Positions 7,907-17,122 of a DNA stretch of 64,000 nt are shown piece after piece. Where the stretch lies: NCBI GenBank assembly GCA_023231005.1, contig JALNWG010000006.1, forward strand, positions 74,891-138,890, written 5' to 3'. The notes under the pieces were generated by a model. The model was not told the DNA's origin and did no database searches. It saw nothing but the letters and a program-made list of their open reading frames with translations. This DNA comes from Bacteroidales bacterium (GTDB lineage Bacteria > Bacteroidota > Bacteroidia > Bacteroidales > FEN-979). The position numbers and the translations under genes are program-made. Every line of letters starts with the position of its first letter. The stretch's first letter is position 1.

Positions 7907-9094
7907 TTACCCGCAGCTCATTTCACCTGCATTTTTTTTGGCTGAAAGCAGATTATACGCACCCTTGATCACGACCTTAGCTGTTTTAATGTCGAGGTCT
8001 TTAGGCAATACAACCTCCGTAAAGCCTTCATCCGTGACACCTTTCTGCACTTCAATCATTCGGTATTCTGTAAACTGCTTTCCATTTTCTTCCTTATTCT
8101 TTTCAAAAACAAAAATATAATCCTTGTCATCAAAGCTCACTATTGACTCAGACGGTAAGGCTGTCACTTCACCTGAGGTAGCTTCAATCATCGCGTTTAC
8201 ATACATGCCCGGAAGAACATTCTTGCAATTACTTTCTACTGTGGCGTAAACTTTATATGTTTTGTCGGCATTTACAACTTTTCCTGTCTGGTAAATGATT
8301 GCAGCGTGCTGATCTGATTCATTGTTTATAAAGAAACGAATCTTTTGCCCGACTGAAACTTTGTCTGCATCTTTTTCAAAAAGTGTGAGTTCGAGATAGA
8401 GTTTATTACTATTGACAATCTCGAATAGGATGTCGGTTGGGGCAACATATTTCCCTATATTCACGTTGACTGCCTTAATATAACCGGATATTGGGGCAAC
8501 AACAGCAACAGACCTGGTGATATCGTCTTCATGCAGTTCAGCAGGATTAATGCCGATCATGTTCAGTTTTTGTTCGAGGGCATGGACCTGAGCTTTCAGA
8601 CTTTTATAATCGGATGTTACCTGTTGGAGGTTTTTCTGAGAGTATACATCCTCCTTGTATAACTCGGCATGTCGCTTATAGTCGGCTTCCGTAAATTCAA
8701 GTTTGCTTTTCGCTTCCAGGTAGTTCTGCTGGATGTCAACGAACTCCTGATTTTCCAGAATGGCCAGTGTCTGTCCTTTGGTCACTGCAATGCCTGGCAT
8801 CAGGTTGGCGCTTTTGACAAAACCACCAAATGGCATGCATACCGTAGCAAGATTTTCCGGAGATACTCCGACCAGGCCGGTAACTTTAAGCGTTCCGCTT
8901 ATGGAACGCATTCCTACCGAACCTGTTTCAATATCGGCTAGTTTGATCTGGTCATCTCTTAACTCCACTATATCCTCTGGCAGAACTTCCGCTTCTTTCG
9001 TTTCCTGGATGTTTTTTTTTCCTCCATTGCATGAGACCAGGATCGCAATAAATGCTGTCAGAATGAAGGTTTGTATGAATCGATTTGTTTTCAT
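7907..9094 (-). CDS. czcB: CzcB-type periplasmic adaptor of RND metal efflux
   Basis: 395 residues. A lipoprotein signal (FIAILVSCNGG) anchors it in the envelope. The membrane-fusion-protein pattern is clear: lipoyl half (VCMPFGGFVKSANLMPGIAV), alpha-hairpin (YLEAKSKLEFTEADYKRHAE ... QALEQKL-like helix), second lipoyl half (VVAPISGYIKAVNVNIGKYV), then beta-barrel (LPGMYVNAMIEA) and membrane-proximal domains. It bridges the inner-membrane pump encoded 12 bp upstream (9107-13492) to that protein's own fused outer-membrane channel. The C-terminus is Cys/Gly-ended (GEMSCG), which is unusual and might bind metal. Single operon with its neighbours. Confidence 0.9.
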   Translation of the reverse strand: MKTNRFIQTFILTAFIAILVSCNGGKKNIQETKEAEVLPEDIVELRDDQIKLADIETGSVGMRSISGTLKVTGLVGVSPENLATVCMPFGGFVKSANLMPGIAVTKGQTLAILENQEFVDIQQNYLEAKSKLEFTEADYKRHAELYKEDVYSQKNLQQVTSDYKSLKAQVHALEQKLNMIGINPAELHEDDITRSVAVVAPISGYIKAVNVNIGKYVAPTDILFEIVNSNKLYLELTLFEKDADKVSVGQKIRFFINNESDQHAAIIYQTGKVVNADKTYKVYATVESNCKNVLPGMYVNAMIEATSGEVTALPSESIVSFDDKDYIFVFEKNKEENGKQFTEYRMIEVQKGVTDEGFTEVVLPKDLDIKTAKVVIKGAYNLLSAKKNAGEMSCG

Positions 9095-9106
9095 GATATT
9101 TTCAGA

Positions 9107-12100
9107 TTAAAAAATTTTTCCGGTTATAAAATCGAGGTTGATAATGGTCTGATTATAGCTGTTGAGCGCATCAAGATAATTTTGCTTGATGCCAAGCGCT
9201 CTGTTTAGCGTGATGACATAATCGAGGTAATCCAAGGCTCCTGCCTTGTAGCTCTGGCTTGATTGTTCTATGATCATGTCCGCTTCAGGAATGGCTTGCT
9301 GTTCATAATAATCAACACTGGTACTGAATTTATTGTATTCATCCAGGAGCGAGCTGTAATTACTTTTCAGTGCAGCCGTAAAATATTCAGCATTCGTACC
9401 GGCAACTTTTTCCTGTAATCTGGCAGCCTTTGTTTTCTGTATTCCAGGACCAAACCAGATCGGGATCCCAATTCCGGCCTGAAGACCAGTAAACCTGTAA
9501 GCGGCATCAAAGGTCCGGGGTACCCCATCGATCTCCTGTGTCCCGATAATGGATTGATTATAATATCCGATGCTCAGATCGGGCCACATCCGACTGGCTT
9601 CAAGCTGCTTTGTTCTTTGAGCCACTTCCACTTGTTGCCGGATGTAGCCAAGAGATGGATTCTCTGCAAGGACAGTACTATCCTTCGTTTTTGCGAAACC
9701 GATCCGATGCAGGACTGAATCCACTGTATAAACAACCTGACTGGTATTAAGCAGGGTTTGCAATTTTCGGTAATAGATTCCGACATCGATGTTTACCTGG
9801 TGGAGCTGATTTTTAATCTCAAAACTTTGCGAACGGGCGGTGATCATTTCCAGCCTATTTGTCTCTCCGGACTTTGCCCTGAGATCTGCAGCCCGCAAGA
9901 AACCAGAGTATAAACTGTCCTGGTAAACGAGTAAACGCTCCCGGGATAACAGATAAGCCAGTTGCCAGTAAACCTGCTTAACCTGAATGGCAACCTCAAG
10001 CCTGGAACTTTTCAGTTGCCAATCAGCGCTGTTGATATTGGCTTGTGACAATTTATTCTGATTAACATACACTGTGGGAAATGCAAAAGACTGTGAAATG
10101 GTAAAGCTATTGTCTTTCTGATAGGAGTTAAACTGCCCGTATTGTCCTTCCACCACTGTTTTAGGAATATCCCAGGAAGCGCCTTTCAGCGCCTTCTGTA
10201 CATCTTTAGAATAGGCCGTAGATCGTATTGACAGATTGCTGTCAATGGCAATTTTTATGGCTTCCTGCAGATTGACTTTTCTTGGATTTTGAGCCTTAGC
10301 TGAGATAAAGGCTGAAGGCAGAAAGAAAAGTAACAAGAGCATCAAAGCAGTTACTGATTTCCTTTTAAAGGAAAACCTGAACCTGCGGGAGAATAGGATA
10401 TAAAAGACCGGCAGAACCACTAGCGTGAGAAAAGTGGCACTGATCAGCCCGCCAATCACAACCGTCGCAAGTGGTTTTTGAACTTCAGCCCCTGCCGAGG
10501 TCGAGAGAGCCATTGGAAGAAATCCGAGCGAAGCCACGGCAGCAGTCATTATAACCGGTCGTAACCGTGAATGGAGACCTTTCAAAACACGTTCAGTAAT
10601 ATCCGTTATACCCTCCTTTTCCAGCCGGTTAAATTCTGCGATCAACACGATGCCATTCAGTACCGCAACTCCGAAGAGTGCAATAAAACCGACACCGGCA
10701 GAAATGGAAAAGTTCATATCCCGTAACCACAACGCAAAGACACCTCCGATGGCCGACATAGGCACTGCGGTAAAAATGATGAAAGTTTGTTTAACGGAGT
10801 GAAATGTAAAAAACAGCAGGACGAATATCAGAAGCAATGCCACTGGGACTGCAACCGCAAGCCTGCTTTTTGCAGCTTCAAGGTTCTTGAACTGTCCTCC
10901 ATAAGTAACATAATACCCTGTAGGCAGAATAACCTGTTTATCAATATTTGCAGTGACATCATTGATCACACTTTGAACATCACGGTTTCTTACATTAAAC
11001 CCTATGGTGATGCGCCGTTTGGTGTCTTCCCGGGAAACCTGGGCGGGACCTGACTTAATGGTTATATCTGCCACCTGTTCCAGTGGCAATTGCGATCCAT
11101 TGGGCAGGCCGACTGAAATATTCTTGACATCGTTCAGACTTTGCCTGAAATCCTTGTCAAAACGGACGACCAGCCCGAATCTTTTTTCTCCGTCAAAAAC
11201 CACTCCTGCCTGACTTCCTGCAAATGCTGCACGCAGCACCTTGTTGGCATCATCCACTGAAAGGCCATACTGGGCCAACCTGTCACGGTTAAAATCAACC
11301 TGGACCTGAGCCAACCCGGTTACCTTCTCAACATTAATGTCCTCAACACCTTCGATCTGCTGAATGATCTTCTCTAAATCTTCGGCCTTTTCTGCCAACG
11401 TTTTAAGGTCATCACCAAATATTTTAATGGCAATATCCTGCTTCGAACCCGTCATCAGTTCGTTGAACCGCATTTGGATAGGTTGCTGGAATTCAAATTT
11501 GACGCCTGCAAGCGGAACCAGCTTTTCTTCCATCTTTTCAACCAGTTCTTCACGGGTTTTTGCAGATGTCCATTCACTTTTATTTTTCAGGGTGATTACA
11601 TAATCCCCGGTTTCCATCGGAGTCGGGTCTGTAGGAATTTCTCCTGCTCCAATTTTGCAGACAGTATGTTTAATTTCCGGGAAATTATTCAAAAGGATCT
11701 TATTTGCTTTGATCACGGTCTCTACTGTATTGGATAGTGATCCTCCCTGAAGCGTAATGACACCGGCAGCCAAGTCCCCTTCTTCGAGCTGAGGAATAAA
11801 CTCCCCTCCAAGCCGGCTGAACATAAACAGGCTGAAAAGGAAAAGCGCAATGGATAGAGAAACCACAATAAACTTATGTTTCAGAGCTAAAGCAATCGTA
11901 GGATTAAAAATACTATGGAACCAGTCCATCAAACGGTTGGAAAAATTCCGTTTGTGCTCGGTCTTTTTGCTAAGGAACAGGGCAGATGCCATCGGAACAT
12001 AGGTCAGTGACAGAATGGCTGCGCCAAGGAGGGCAAATGCCACAACCTGTGCCATGGGCCGAAACATTTTACCTTCGATTCCGATGAGCGCCATGATCGG

Positions 12101-13492
12101 AAGATAAACGATCAGGATGATGATTTGTCCGAAGGTTGCCGAACTCATCATTCGTTTGGCGGATTCAAAGACATTTTCATCCATTTGCACCTGAGAAAGT
12201 TTTTTAACACCAACATGATGATGGTTGCTCAGGGATATTCGGTGAACAACGCTTTCGACAATGATCACCGCACCATCCACAATGAGGCCGAAGTCGATCG
12301 CTCCAAGGCTCATCAGATTTCCCGAAACACCAAAAAAATTCATCATGGAGATTGCAAACAGCATGGATAGCGGAATCACTGAGGCTACGATCAATCCGGC
12401 TCTGATATTCCCAAGCAGTAAAACCAGAACGAAGATGACGATAAGGGCGCCCTCGATCAGGTTTTGAGAAACCGTCCCGATTGCCCTGTCAACGAGGTCT
12501 GAACGATTCAGGAAAGGTTCAATCTTAACCCCTTTTGGCAGGGACTTCTGAATAGAAACGATGCGGTTTTCAACATTGTCGATCACCTCATGGGCATTCG
12601 CTCCTTTGAGCATCATAACAACCCCGCCAACAGCTTCACTGGTATCAACCACAAAAGCACCGTAACGGGTGGCGCTTCCGAATTGCACGGTCGCAACATC
12701 CCTTATTAAAACAGGGATCCCTGACGGATTATTTCTGACTACGATTTTTTCAATATCGCTTAGTGTTTTGACAAGACCAATACCTCGAATGAAATAGGCT
12801 GTTGGCTTTTTGTCTATGTAAGCGCTGCCAGTGTTCTCGTTGTTCTTCTCAAGGGCTTCAAAAATATCCGTCAGGGTCAGGTTCATCCCCCTGAGCCGTT
12901 CAGGGTTGACAGCGATCTCATATTGCTTGACGAAACCTCCATAACTGTTTATGTCAGCAACACCGGAAGTGCCAAGCATTTGACGCCGTACGACCCAATC
13001 CTCGAGCGTACGAAGTTCCATCGGGGTGTATTTCTTCTCCAATCCTTTGTCGACAACCAGTCGGTACTGATAAATCTCCCCGAGTCCGGTACTGATCGGG
13101 GCCAGTTCAATTTTAGCCAATCCGGCGGGAATAACGTCCTCAGCTTCTTTAAGCCGTTCGCTAAGTTGCTGCCTGGCCCAATAGATATTGACATCATCTT
13201 TAAAAACGATGGTGACGACCGACAATCCCAGCCGTGAAATTGACCGGAGTTCAATAATGTCGGGGATATTGGCGACAGCAACTTCAATAGGCGCTGTTAT
13301 GAAACTTTCGACCTCCTGCACTGCAAGTGAAGGCGCTAATGAGATGACCTGCACCTGGTTATTCGTTATATCGGGTATTGCATCTATGGGAAGTCGCATC
13401 AGGGAATAGGTTCCCCAACCGACCAGTGCCAGAACAAACAGCCCGATAATGAATTTGTTCTTTACTGAAAAATGAATAATACGTTCTATCAT
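9107..13492 (-). CDS. czcA: CzcA RND metal efflux pump fused to TolC-like channel
   Basis: 1461 residues. Residues 1 to ~1040 are a heavy-metal RND pump: N-terminal helix FIIGLFVLALVGWGTYSL, the porter domain, and the proton-relay helix with AIDFGLIVDGAVIIVE, the DFG..xDGA..xE signature of the Co/Zn/Cd (HME1) subgroup. A junction with a second signal-like helix (LMLLLLFFLPSAFISAKAQ) leads into ~400 residues of outer-membrane efflux protein with paired coiled coils (VNLQEAIKIAIDSNLSIRS; GALDYLDYVITLNRALGIK). Such fusions are common in Bacteroidota and join two compartments in one polypeptide, so cleavage at the internal signal-like helix is plausible. Stands between a small membrane gene and czcB; strong operon context. 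Confidence 0.93.
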   Translation of the reverse strand: MIERIIHFSVKNKFIIGLFVLALVGWGTYSLMRLPIDAIPDITNNQVQVISLAPSLAVQEVESFITAPIEVAVANIPDIIELRSISRLGLSVVTIVFKDDVNIYWARQQLSERLKEAEDVIPAGLAKIELAPISTGLGEIYQYRLVVDKGLEKKYTPMELRTLEDWVVRRQMLGTSGVADINSYGGFVKQYEIAVNPERLRGMNLTLTDIFEALEKNNENTGSAYIDKKPTAYFIRGIGLVKTLSDIEKIVVRNNPSGIPVLIRDVATVQFGSATRYGAFVVDTSEAVGGVVMMLKGANAHEVIDNVENRIVSIQKSLPKGVKIEPFLNRSDLVDRAIGTVSQNLIEGALIVIFVLVLLLGNIRAGLIVASVIPLSMLFAISMMNFFGVSGNLMSLGAIDFGLIVDGAVIIVESVVHRISLSNHHHVGVKKLSQVQMDENVFESAKRMMSSATFGQIIILIVYLPIMALIGIEGKMFRPMAQVVAFALLGAAILSLTYVPMASALFLSKKTEHKRNFSNRLMDWFHSIFNPTIALALKHKFIVVSLSIALFLFSLFMFSRLGGEFIPQLEEGDLAAGVITLQGGSLSNTVETVIKANKILLNNFPEIKHTVCKIGAGEIPTDPTPMETGDYVITLKNKSEWTSAKTREELVEKMEEKLVPLAGVKFEFQQPIQMRFNELMTGSKQDIAIKIFGDDLKTLAEKAEDLEKIIQQIEGVEDINVEKVTGLAQVQVDFNRDRLAQYGLSVDDANKVLRAAFAGSQAGVVFDGEKRFGLVVRFDKDFRQSLNDVKNISVGLPNGSQLPLEQVADITIKSGPAQVSREDTKRRITIGFNVRNRDVQSVINDVTANIDKQVILPTGYYVTYGGQFKNLEAAKSRLAVAVPVALLLIFVLLFFTFHSVKQTFIIFTAVPMSAIGGVFALWLRDMNFSISAGVGFIALFGVAVLNGIVLIAEFNRLEKEGITDITERVLKGLHSRLRPVIMTAAVASLGFLPMALSTSAGAEVQKPLATVVIGGLISATFLTLVVLPVFYILFSRRFRFSFKRKSVTALMLLLLFFLPSAFISAKAQNPRKVNLQEAIKIAIDSNLSIRSTAYSKDVQKALKGASWDIPKTVVEGQYGQFNSYQKDNSFTISQSFAFPTVYVNQNKLSQANINSADWQLKSSRLEVAIQVKQVYWQLAYLLSRERLLVYQDSLYSGFLRAADLRAKSGETNRLEMITARSQSFEIKNQLHQVNIDVGIYYRKLQTLLNTSQVVYTVDSVLHRIGFAKTKDSTVLAENPSLGYIRQQVEVAQRTKQLEASRMWPDLSIGYYNQSIIGTQEIDGVPRTFDAAYRFTGLQAGIGIPIWFGPGIQKTKAARLQEKVAGTNAEYFTAALKSNYSSLLDEYNKFSTSVDYYEQQAIPEADMIIEQSSQSYKAGALDYLDYVITLNRALGIKQNYLDALNSYNQTIINLDFITGKIF

Positions 13493-13499
13493 AATCTGA

Positions 13500-13664
13500 T
13501 TATTTTATATGATGTGTTAGATAGTGTTGAACCCTGCCAATGATACCAAGAAGAAGAATGAAGCATGCCAGGACTATAAAAAACCATTTAATAACCTGGA
13601 CAATTCCGATTTTTTTACGCGTTTTCTCTTTTTGTTTTGACTTTTGCCTTGGTTTTTGGCTCAT
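13500..13664 (-). CDS. Small basic single-pass membrane protein
   Basis: 54 residues from the ATG at 13664. A strongly basic N-terminus (SQKPRQKSKQKEKTRKK) precedes one membrane helix (WFFIVLACFILLLGIIG), giving an N-in topology. A longer frame to 13736 begins with TTG and is less likely. The stop is 8 bp before czcA. Tiny membrane proteins in this position may be accessory pump subunits, but I recognise no family. Confidence 0.55.
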   Translation of the reverse strand: MSQKPRQKSKQKEKTRKKIGIVQVIKWFFIVLACFILLLGIIGRVQHYLTHHIK

Positions 13665-13739
13665 AAAATCATTACCAATGATTGAAATATTTGTTCCCGC
13701 GATGGGAACTGAATATTTTGACCGCTTAAACGACAAATA

Positions 13740-14102
13740 TCAGAGCGTCCTTTGATGATACAGACACTGTGTATCATTTGCCGTAAAAGGCAGGAATCCG
13801 GATTTAGGAGGGATCAGGAAATCAAAAAGGTCAAGACTATTAAAGTCACGGTGATTTTCATAATAATTGAAGGCAATGGCTTCTGCCGGAAAAAGTAATG
13901 ACGTCCCGGAAACATAAAAATTGGCCTGGCAACAGGAACAGGTACAGAAAGGGGAACAATGGTCAACATCCTCTTGATGGTCATTTGCCGACTTCTGGGA
14001 AAGTTCAACTTTCTGTACTGAATAATGCCTGACTACATCAACGCAGGGAATGCCGCTGAGCAGAATAATATAAAATGACAGAAAAACAGCTAAAGCCTTC
14101 AT
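13740..14102 (-). CDS. DUF6660-like Cys-rich secreted small protein
   Basis: 120 residues from the ATG at 14102, which gives a signal peptide (ALAVFLSFYIILLSGIPC). A compact metal-ligand cluster HCSPFCTCSCC lies about a third of the way in, the hallmark I associate with DUF6660 proteins that precede czc operons in Bacteroidota. The rest is aromatic and ends NDTQCLYHQRTL. Four cysteines plus His in ~12 residues suggest a periplasmic metal-binding site for Zn/Co/Cd. It lies 53 bp after fur and is read in the same direction. Confidence 0.75.
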   Translation of the reverse strand: MKALAVFLSFYIILLSGIPCVDVVRHYSVQKVELSQKSANDHQEDVDHCSPFCTCSCCQANFYVSGTSLLFPAEAIAFNYYENHRDFNSLDLFDFLIPPKSGFLPFTANDTQCLYHQRTL

Positions 14103-14155
14103 AAATTTTGCGATGCACAAAAGTAAATGAAAATTTATGCAATTAAGTTGCAAAG

Positions 14156-14569
14156 TTATCTGCGGCAGTTTGCGCAGATCCCTTTGACTACCATATTGAT
14201 ACTTTGGAGATCAAAATTAACAGGAAGGGAGACTGAAGGGACAGGGATTTCGTTTAGACAATAGGTTTTCTGACACATCGTGCAGAAGAAGTGAACGTGA
14301 AGCTCTGCGGGGTTGCATTGACAAGTATCTGTACACATGGCATACTTTACAGATCCCGAGCCATCATCGATACTATGTATGATCTTATTTTCTTCAAAGG
14401 TCTTCAGGGTGCGGTAAAGGGTGACTTTATCTGCTTTTTCAAACTTTTGTTCCAGGTCTGAGAGACTGATCGCAGTGGTCTGTTTGATTAAGACATCCAG
14501 CACTAACTCTCGCATAGCGGTAGGCTTGACATTCTTACTGTTGAGTTTATCATCTATCGGGATTTTCAT
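14156..14569 (-). CDS. Fur-family metal-responsive repressor
   Basis: 137 residues, standard Fur length. A winged-helix N-terminus (TAMRELVLDVLIKQTTAISL; KVTLYRTLKTFEENKIIHSI) is followed by a dimerisation domain with structural zinc cysteines in HFFCTMCQKTYC and GICANCRR. The histidine-rich regulatory segment AELHVHFFC is present. The divergent CTDTCQCNP segment before it adds extra cysteines. As first gene of the Zn/Cd block it probably represses this operon, acting like Zur or a Zn/Cd sensor. The exact metal cannot be told from sequence. Confidence 0.9.
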   Translation of the reverse strand: MKIPIDDKLNSKNVKPTAMRELVLDVLIKQTTAISLSDLEQKFEKADKVTLYRTLKTFEENKIIHSIDDGSGSVKYAMCTDTCQCNPAELHVHFFCTMCQKTYCLNEIPVPSVSLPVNFDLQSINMVVKGICANCRR

Positions 14570-14590
14570 AATTCTGTGTTATTGAAGTGC

Positions 14591-14598
14591 CAAATTTA
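14591..14598 (-). promoter_or_regulatory. Putative -7 box for the Fur/Czc operon
   Basis: TAAATTTG on the minus strand, matching the Bacteroidota -7 consensus TAnnTTTG, 21 bp upstream of the Fur ATG. No clear -33 TTG at the usual spacing, so this is tentative. The whole space between fur and the phage gene ending at 14633 is only 63 bp. Confidence 0.35.
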
Positions 14599-14632
14599 CG
14601 AAAATCAATTATTTGAGTGAAACGATAAAATC

Positions 14633-15124
14633 TCAAATGGCAATCCAAATAGATGAGTCAAACTGCAAATCAAGACAATCCAGTAGTTTGAAAGAATACA
14701 TCACCCCGTAATCATTATCAAAAACAGGCCCCAGCATCTCATAACTCACCGAATTGATATTGAACCCCGGAATAGCTTTCACGATAAGCAGTTCACATTT
14801 CATATGATCATGCAGCATCCTGGCAATGATATCAGTCCCTATCTGCTTCATTTTTTCGAGAATCAATAACTCGCCGGAAAAATCATCAATCTGATCGAGA
14901 TGGCCGATAATCAGGAAACCGGCATTGATCGAATCTAAGATATTATCCAGGTTTGAAGCTTCAAAATTTCCGGAGAGGCTTGTCAGGATCAGGGCAGGGT
15001 ATTTGATGTTTGACCGAAGGGCAGCAAGCGGCTCGTTGATGTCCATCATGTAAAAATCATTGATTTCTTTATGTTCCCTGGCAAGGGTGCGGAAATACTC
15101 AACGTAGCTGTTAATGTCGGTCAT
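14633..15124 (-). CDS. Phage tail-region protein, unknown
   Basis: 163 residues from the ATG at 15124; the start overlaps the upstream gene by 14 nt. Segments ALRSNIKYPALILTSLSGNF and DNDYGVMYSFKLLDC suggest a small mixed alpha/beta protein like tail-completion or tail-terminator proteins of Bacteroidota phages. That is only a positional guess. It is the last phage gene before metal block 1 interrupts the late operon; the next phage gene in the same direction is at 2901. Confidence 0.65.
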   Translation of the reverse strand: MTDINSYVEYFRTLAREHKEINDFYMMDINEPLAALRSNIKYPALILTSLSGNFEASNLDNILDSINAGFLIIGHLDQIDDFSGELLILEKMKQIGTDIIARMLHDHMKCELLIVKAIPGFNINSVSYEMLGPVFDNDYGVMYSFKLLDCLDLQFDSSIWIAI

Positions 15125-15917
15125 AGGAATCGATCTTATGCATATACTCATGATACTCTTTCGCCTTCTTGTTTAACCCGATGAAAACATTGTAAAGGTT
15201 TGAATTCATTACCGTTTCGAGGCTCTTGTCATCGGTCTTGCCATCGGCCAGGGAGATGATGAGCGATGCCCAACCATTATCTTCGCTTCCGGTGCCACCT
15301 TGTTGTTCATAAACATAAGGATACAGCAGGGGCAATGAATTCAGAACACCGGAAAAGAAAAGGAATATGGAGTACTTGACTTCATAATCCAGTTTGGCAA
15401 TTCTTTGGCACCGATGTTTCAACGATCGGTTGGCAAACTTTTTCCGAGGATCTTGGTTATCGGTAAAAGACTTCCGGATGAGCCAAAACCATTTCCTTGG
15501 CCGGTAAAAAACTGCCACCATTTCATCGAGGTATTTTTGCTCCTTTGTTTTTGAAAAGGAATCGAGCAGGGAATTGGCCATTGTGAATTCCCCAAAGGTG
15601 CAGTTCATCATGGCATCCGCAGGGCCAAAGTATTTTCTTCTGCCGGTTCGTAGGACAGGGAGTAGATTTTGGGTCAGTGAGACTTCTTTGAATAGGAAAT
15701 CGAGGCTTTCACAAAGGAAATATGCGTCATCATAATGGATTCGTTTGAGAACCTTCTGTTTGAGAGAAAGGAACTTTAAAAGCACCCTGAGCTTAAAATC
15801 CATCATGGTGAGTTGGCCCTGAAACAGACGGCTGACATACAAAACTTGTTTTCTGGTCAGCTCATTCCAATCAGAAGGCATTAAAAATGATTTACCATCT
15901 ATTTCAACATGGTTCAT
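15111..15917 (-). CDS. Phage protein, possible tail assembly chaperone
   Basis: 268 residues from the ATG at 15917, which overlaps the spanin-like gene by 4 nt (ATGA-type). The start reads MNHVEIDGKSFLMPSDWNEL and continues into LTRKQVLYVSRLF. An opening of 'short beta, P..W.ELT..Q' is common in tail assembly chaperones. A helical centre and a basic, Trp-rich patch (RPRKWFWLIRKSF) follow. No membrane helix. Position before the tail genes fits, but the assignment is weak. No frameshift-type slippery site was looked for in detail. Confidence 0.6.
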   Translation of the reverse strand: MNHVEIDGKSFLMPSDWNELTRKQVLYVSRLFQGQLTMMDFKLRVLLKFLSLKQKVLKRIHYDDAYFLCESLDFLFKEVSLTQNLLPVLRTGRRKYFGPADAMMNCTFGEFTMANSLLDSFSKTKEQKYLDEMVAVFYRPRKWFWLIRKSFTDNQDPRKKFANRSLKHRCQRIAKLDYEVKYSIFLFFSGVLNSLPLLYPYVYEQQGGTGSEDNGWASLIISLADGKTDDKSLETVMNSNLYNVFIGLNKKAKEYHEYMHKIDSYDRH

Positions 15918-16426
15918 GGCAGTAATTTCCTTTTGATATAGAAACGGATCAATTTTATTGCAACAATTATGACAATGACAACCCAGGCAATCCCTCCCGA
16001 CCAAATCAGAAAGTTCTGAAAACCGGTGACTTTATACACCGGCTTTTCAATTGTCTTTGATTCAATCCTGGATTCCCGGATGTGAGTTTCTTTCCAGGAA
16101 AAATAGATCGAGCTGCTGTCGATCTTTGCGCCTGTGGTCAAAACATTATTCTGAACCGAAAAGAATGGAATAACCCGCTTTCCCGGTTTTATGGAAAGAA
16201 TCTCTTTCACAACCACTTTCCCATCCCGGCATTCCAACAGTGCTTTGAGCAAGCCGCTGTCTGCCGGCAACGGAATCAGGGAATCTTTAACGGAAGTTAC
16301 TGTATCGTGCTGCACAAAGACAGTCGATCGTTCGGCGACAGGATATCTTTCAGCACATCTTTTTTCAGTAATGCAGCCGGACATCAAGGCGGCCAGAAGT
16401 AGGATCAGAAAACCCGGTTTTATCAT
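15914..16426 (-). CDS. Putative unimolecular spanin (u-spanin)
   Basis: 170 residues. It has a lipobox (LAALMSGC, cysteine at ~18) at the N-terminus and a single strong membrane helix at the C-terminus (GGIAWVVIVIIVAIKLI) followed by basic residues. Lipoprotein at one end and inner-membrane helix at the other is the diagnostic layout of u-spanins, which fuse outer and inner membranes in the last step of lysis. It directly follows the endolysin gene with a 4-nt overlap, so holin-like, endolysin and spanin form one lysis cassette. Assignment is by architecture. Confidence 0.72.
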   Translation of the reverse strand: MIKPGFLILLLAALMSGCITEKRCAERYPVAERSTVFVQHDTVTSVKDSLIPLPADSGLLKALLECRDGKVVVKEILSIKPGKRVIPFFSVQNNVLTTGAKIDSSSIYFSWKETHIRESRIESKTIEKPVYKVTGFQNFLIWSGGIAWVVIVIIVAIKLIRFYIKRKLLP

Positions 16427-16944
16427 GCTATGAATTTAAAATTGTTCAATCGGTTCATCCATCCATTGAAGAATTTGATCTGGTCAGGATGATTCTTTAC
16501 CAGTTCTTCAATAAAGACCTTTCTTGCCTGGAAAATAGCAGCATGAAGTCCGCGCTGGTTGACGTTGTTGACAGCAAACAGGGTTGCAGTTCCGACGATT
16601 CCATCATCAGGAACTTTCAGCAACCGTTGCGGAATGACAATGCCCCATTTTCCGCTGCCCCAGACCCAGTCAACCAGAATTTCCGCAATGCTTTGATTGG
16701 TAACCTGGTCACCTTTCCACCGGTTCCAGTAATTCAATCTCAGGACTTTGACAGCATCTGCTTTGGAAAGGAGCTTGATATCCTCACAGTCAATGTCTCC
16801 ATCTGCGTCTTTGTCATAGCCAACCTGTCGCCAAGTGGCCAGGGTTACGCCCATGTTCGTTGCTCCTCCCCTATCTTTGGGATCATTAACAAACCCGCCT
16901 TCAAATCGAAGGATCTTCGGGGCAAATAATTCGAGCTTTGCCAT
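16423..16944 (-). CDS. Endolysin, GH108-type N-acetylmuramidase
   Basis: 173 residues from the ATG at 16944. The catalytic N-terminal motif FEGGFVNDPKDRGGATNMGV has the conserved E-G-G...D.GG.T..G pattern of glycoside hydrolase family 108, with the Glu as proposed acid. A D-rich insertion (KDADGDIDCED) looks like a calcium-type loop. The C-terminal half (VPDDGIVGTATLFAVNN) fits the peptidoglycan-binding domain paired with this family. No signal peptide, so release depends on a holin. Stands 1 nt after the holin-like gene. Confidence 0.88.
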   Translation of the reverse strand: MAKLELFAPKILRFEGGFVNDPKDRGGATNMGVTLATWRQVGYDKDADGDIDCEDIKLLSKADAVKVLRLNYWNRWKGDQVTNQSIAEILVDWVWGSGKWGIVIPQRLLKVPDDGIVGTATLFAVNNVNQRGLHAAIFQARKVFIEELVKNHPDQIKFFNGWMNRLNNFKFIA

Positions 16945-16945
16945 A

Positions 16946-17116
16946 TTACTTTTTAAATGATGGGTCTTTGACAAAGATCAGGGCGAAGCAAACCGGGGCA
17001 AATACCACGTATTCGCTCAATGTTGCCTTGCCGATTCCGACCAGCGCTAAACCACCGGCCAGCATCAGGATGCCTGTCAGGGTGGTTTTCCAATTCTTAA
17101 AAATTCTCTCTTTCAT
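16946..17116 (-). CDS. Holin-like small membrane protein
   Basis: 56 residues: MKERIFKNWKTTLTGILM start, then two hydrophobic segments (TGILMLAGGLALVGIG and YVVFAPVCFALIFV) and a charged tail (KDPSFKK). Size, two membrane passes and position immediately before the endolysin fit a class II-like holin. It lies between the genes starting at 17413 and 16944 with almost no spacing. No sequence family recognised, so the role is by context. Confidence 0.7.
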   Translation of the reverse strand: MKERIFKNWKTTLTGILMLAGGLALVGIGKATLSEYVVFAPVCFALIFVKDPSFKK

Positions 17117-17122
17117 ATTTTT

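Noticed and set aside
9107..13492. CzcA-TolC fusion as a new finding
   Set aside because: This fusion is common in Bacteroidota and is described only as annotation.
13500..13736. Longer start for the small membrane gene before czcA
   Set aside because: The longer frame begins with TTG and adds residues without a signal; the ATG at 13664 fits better.
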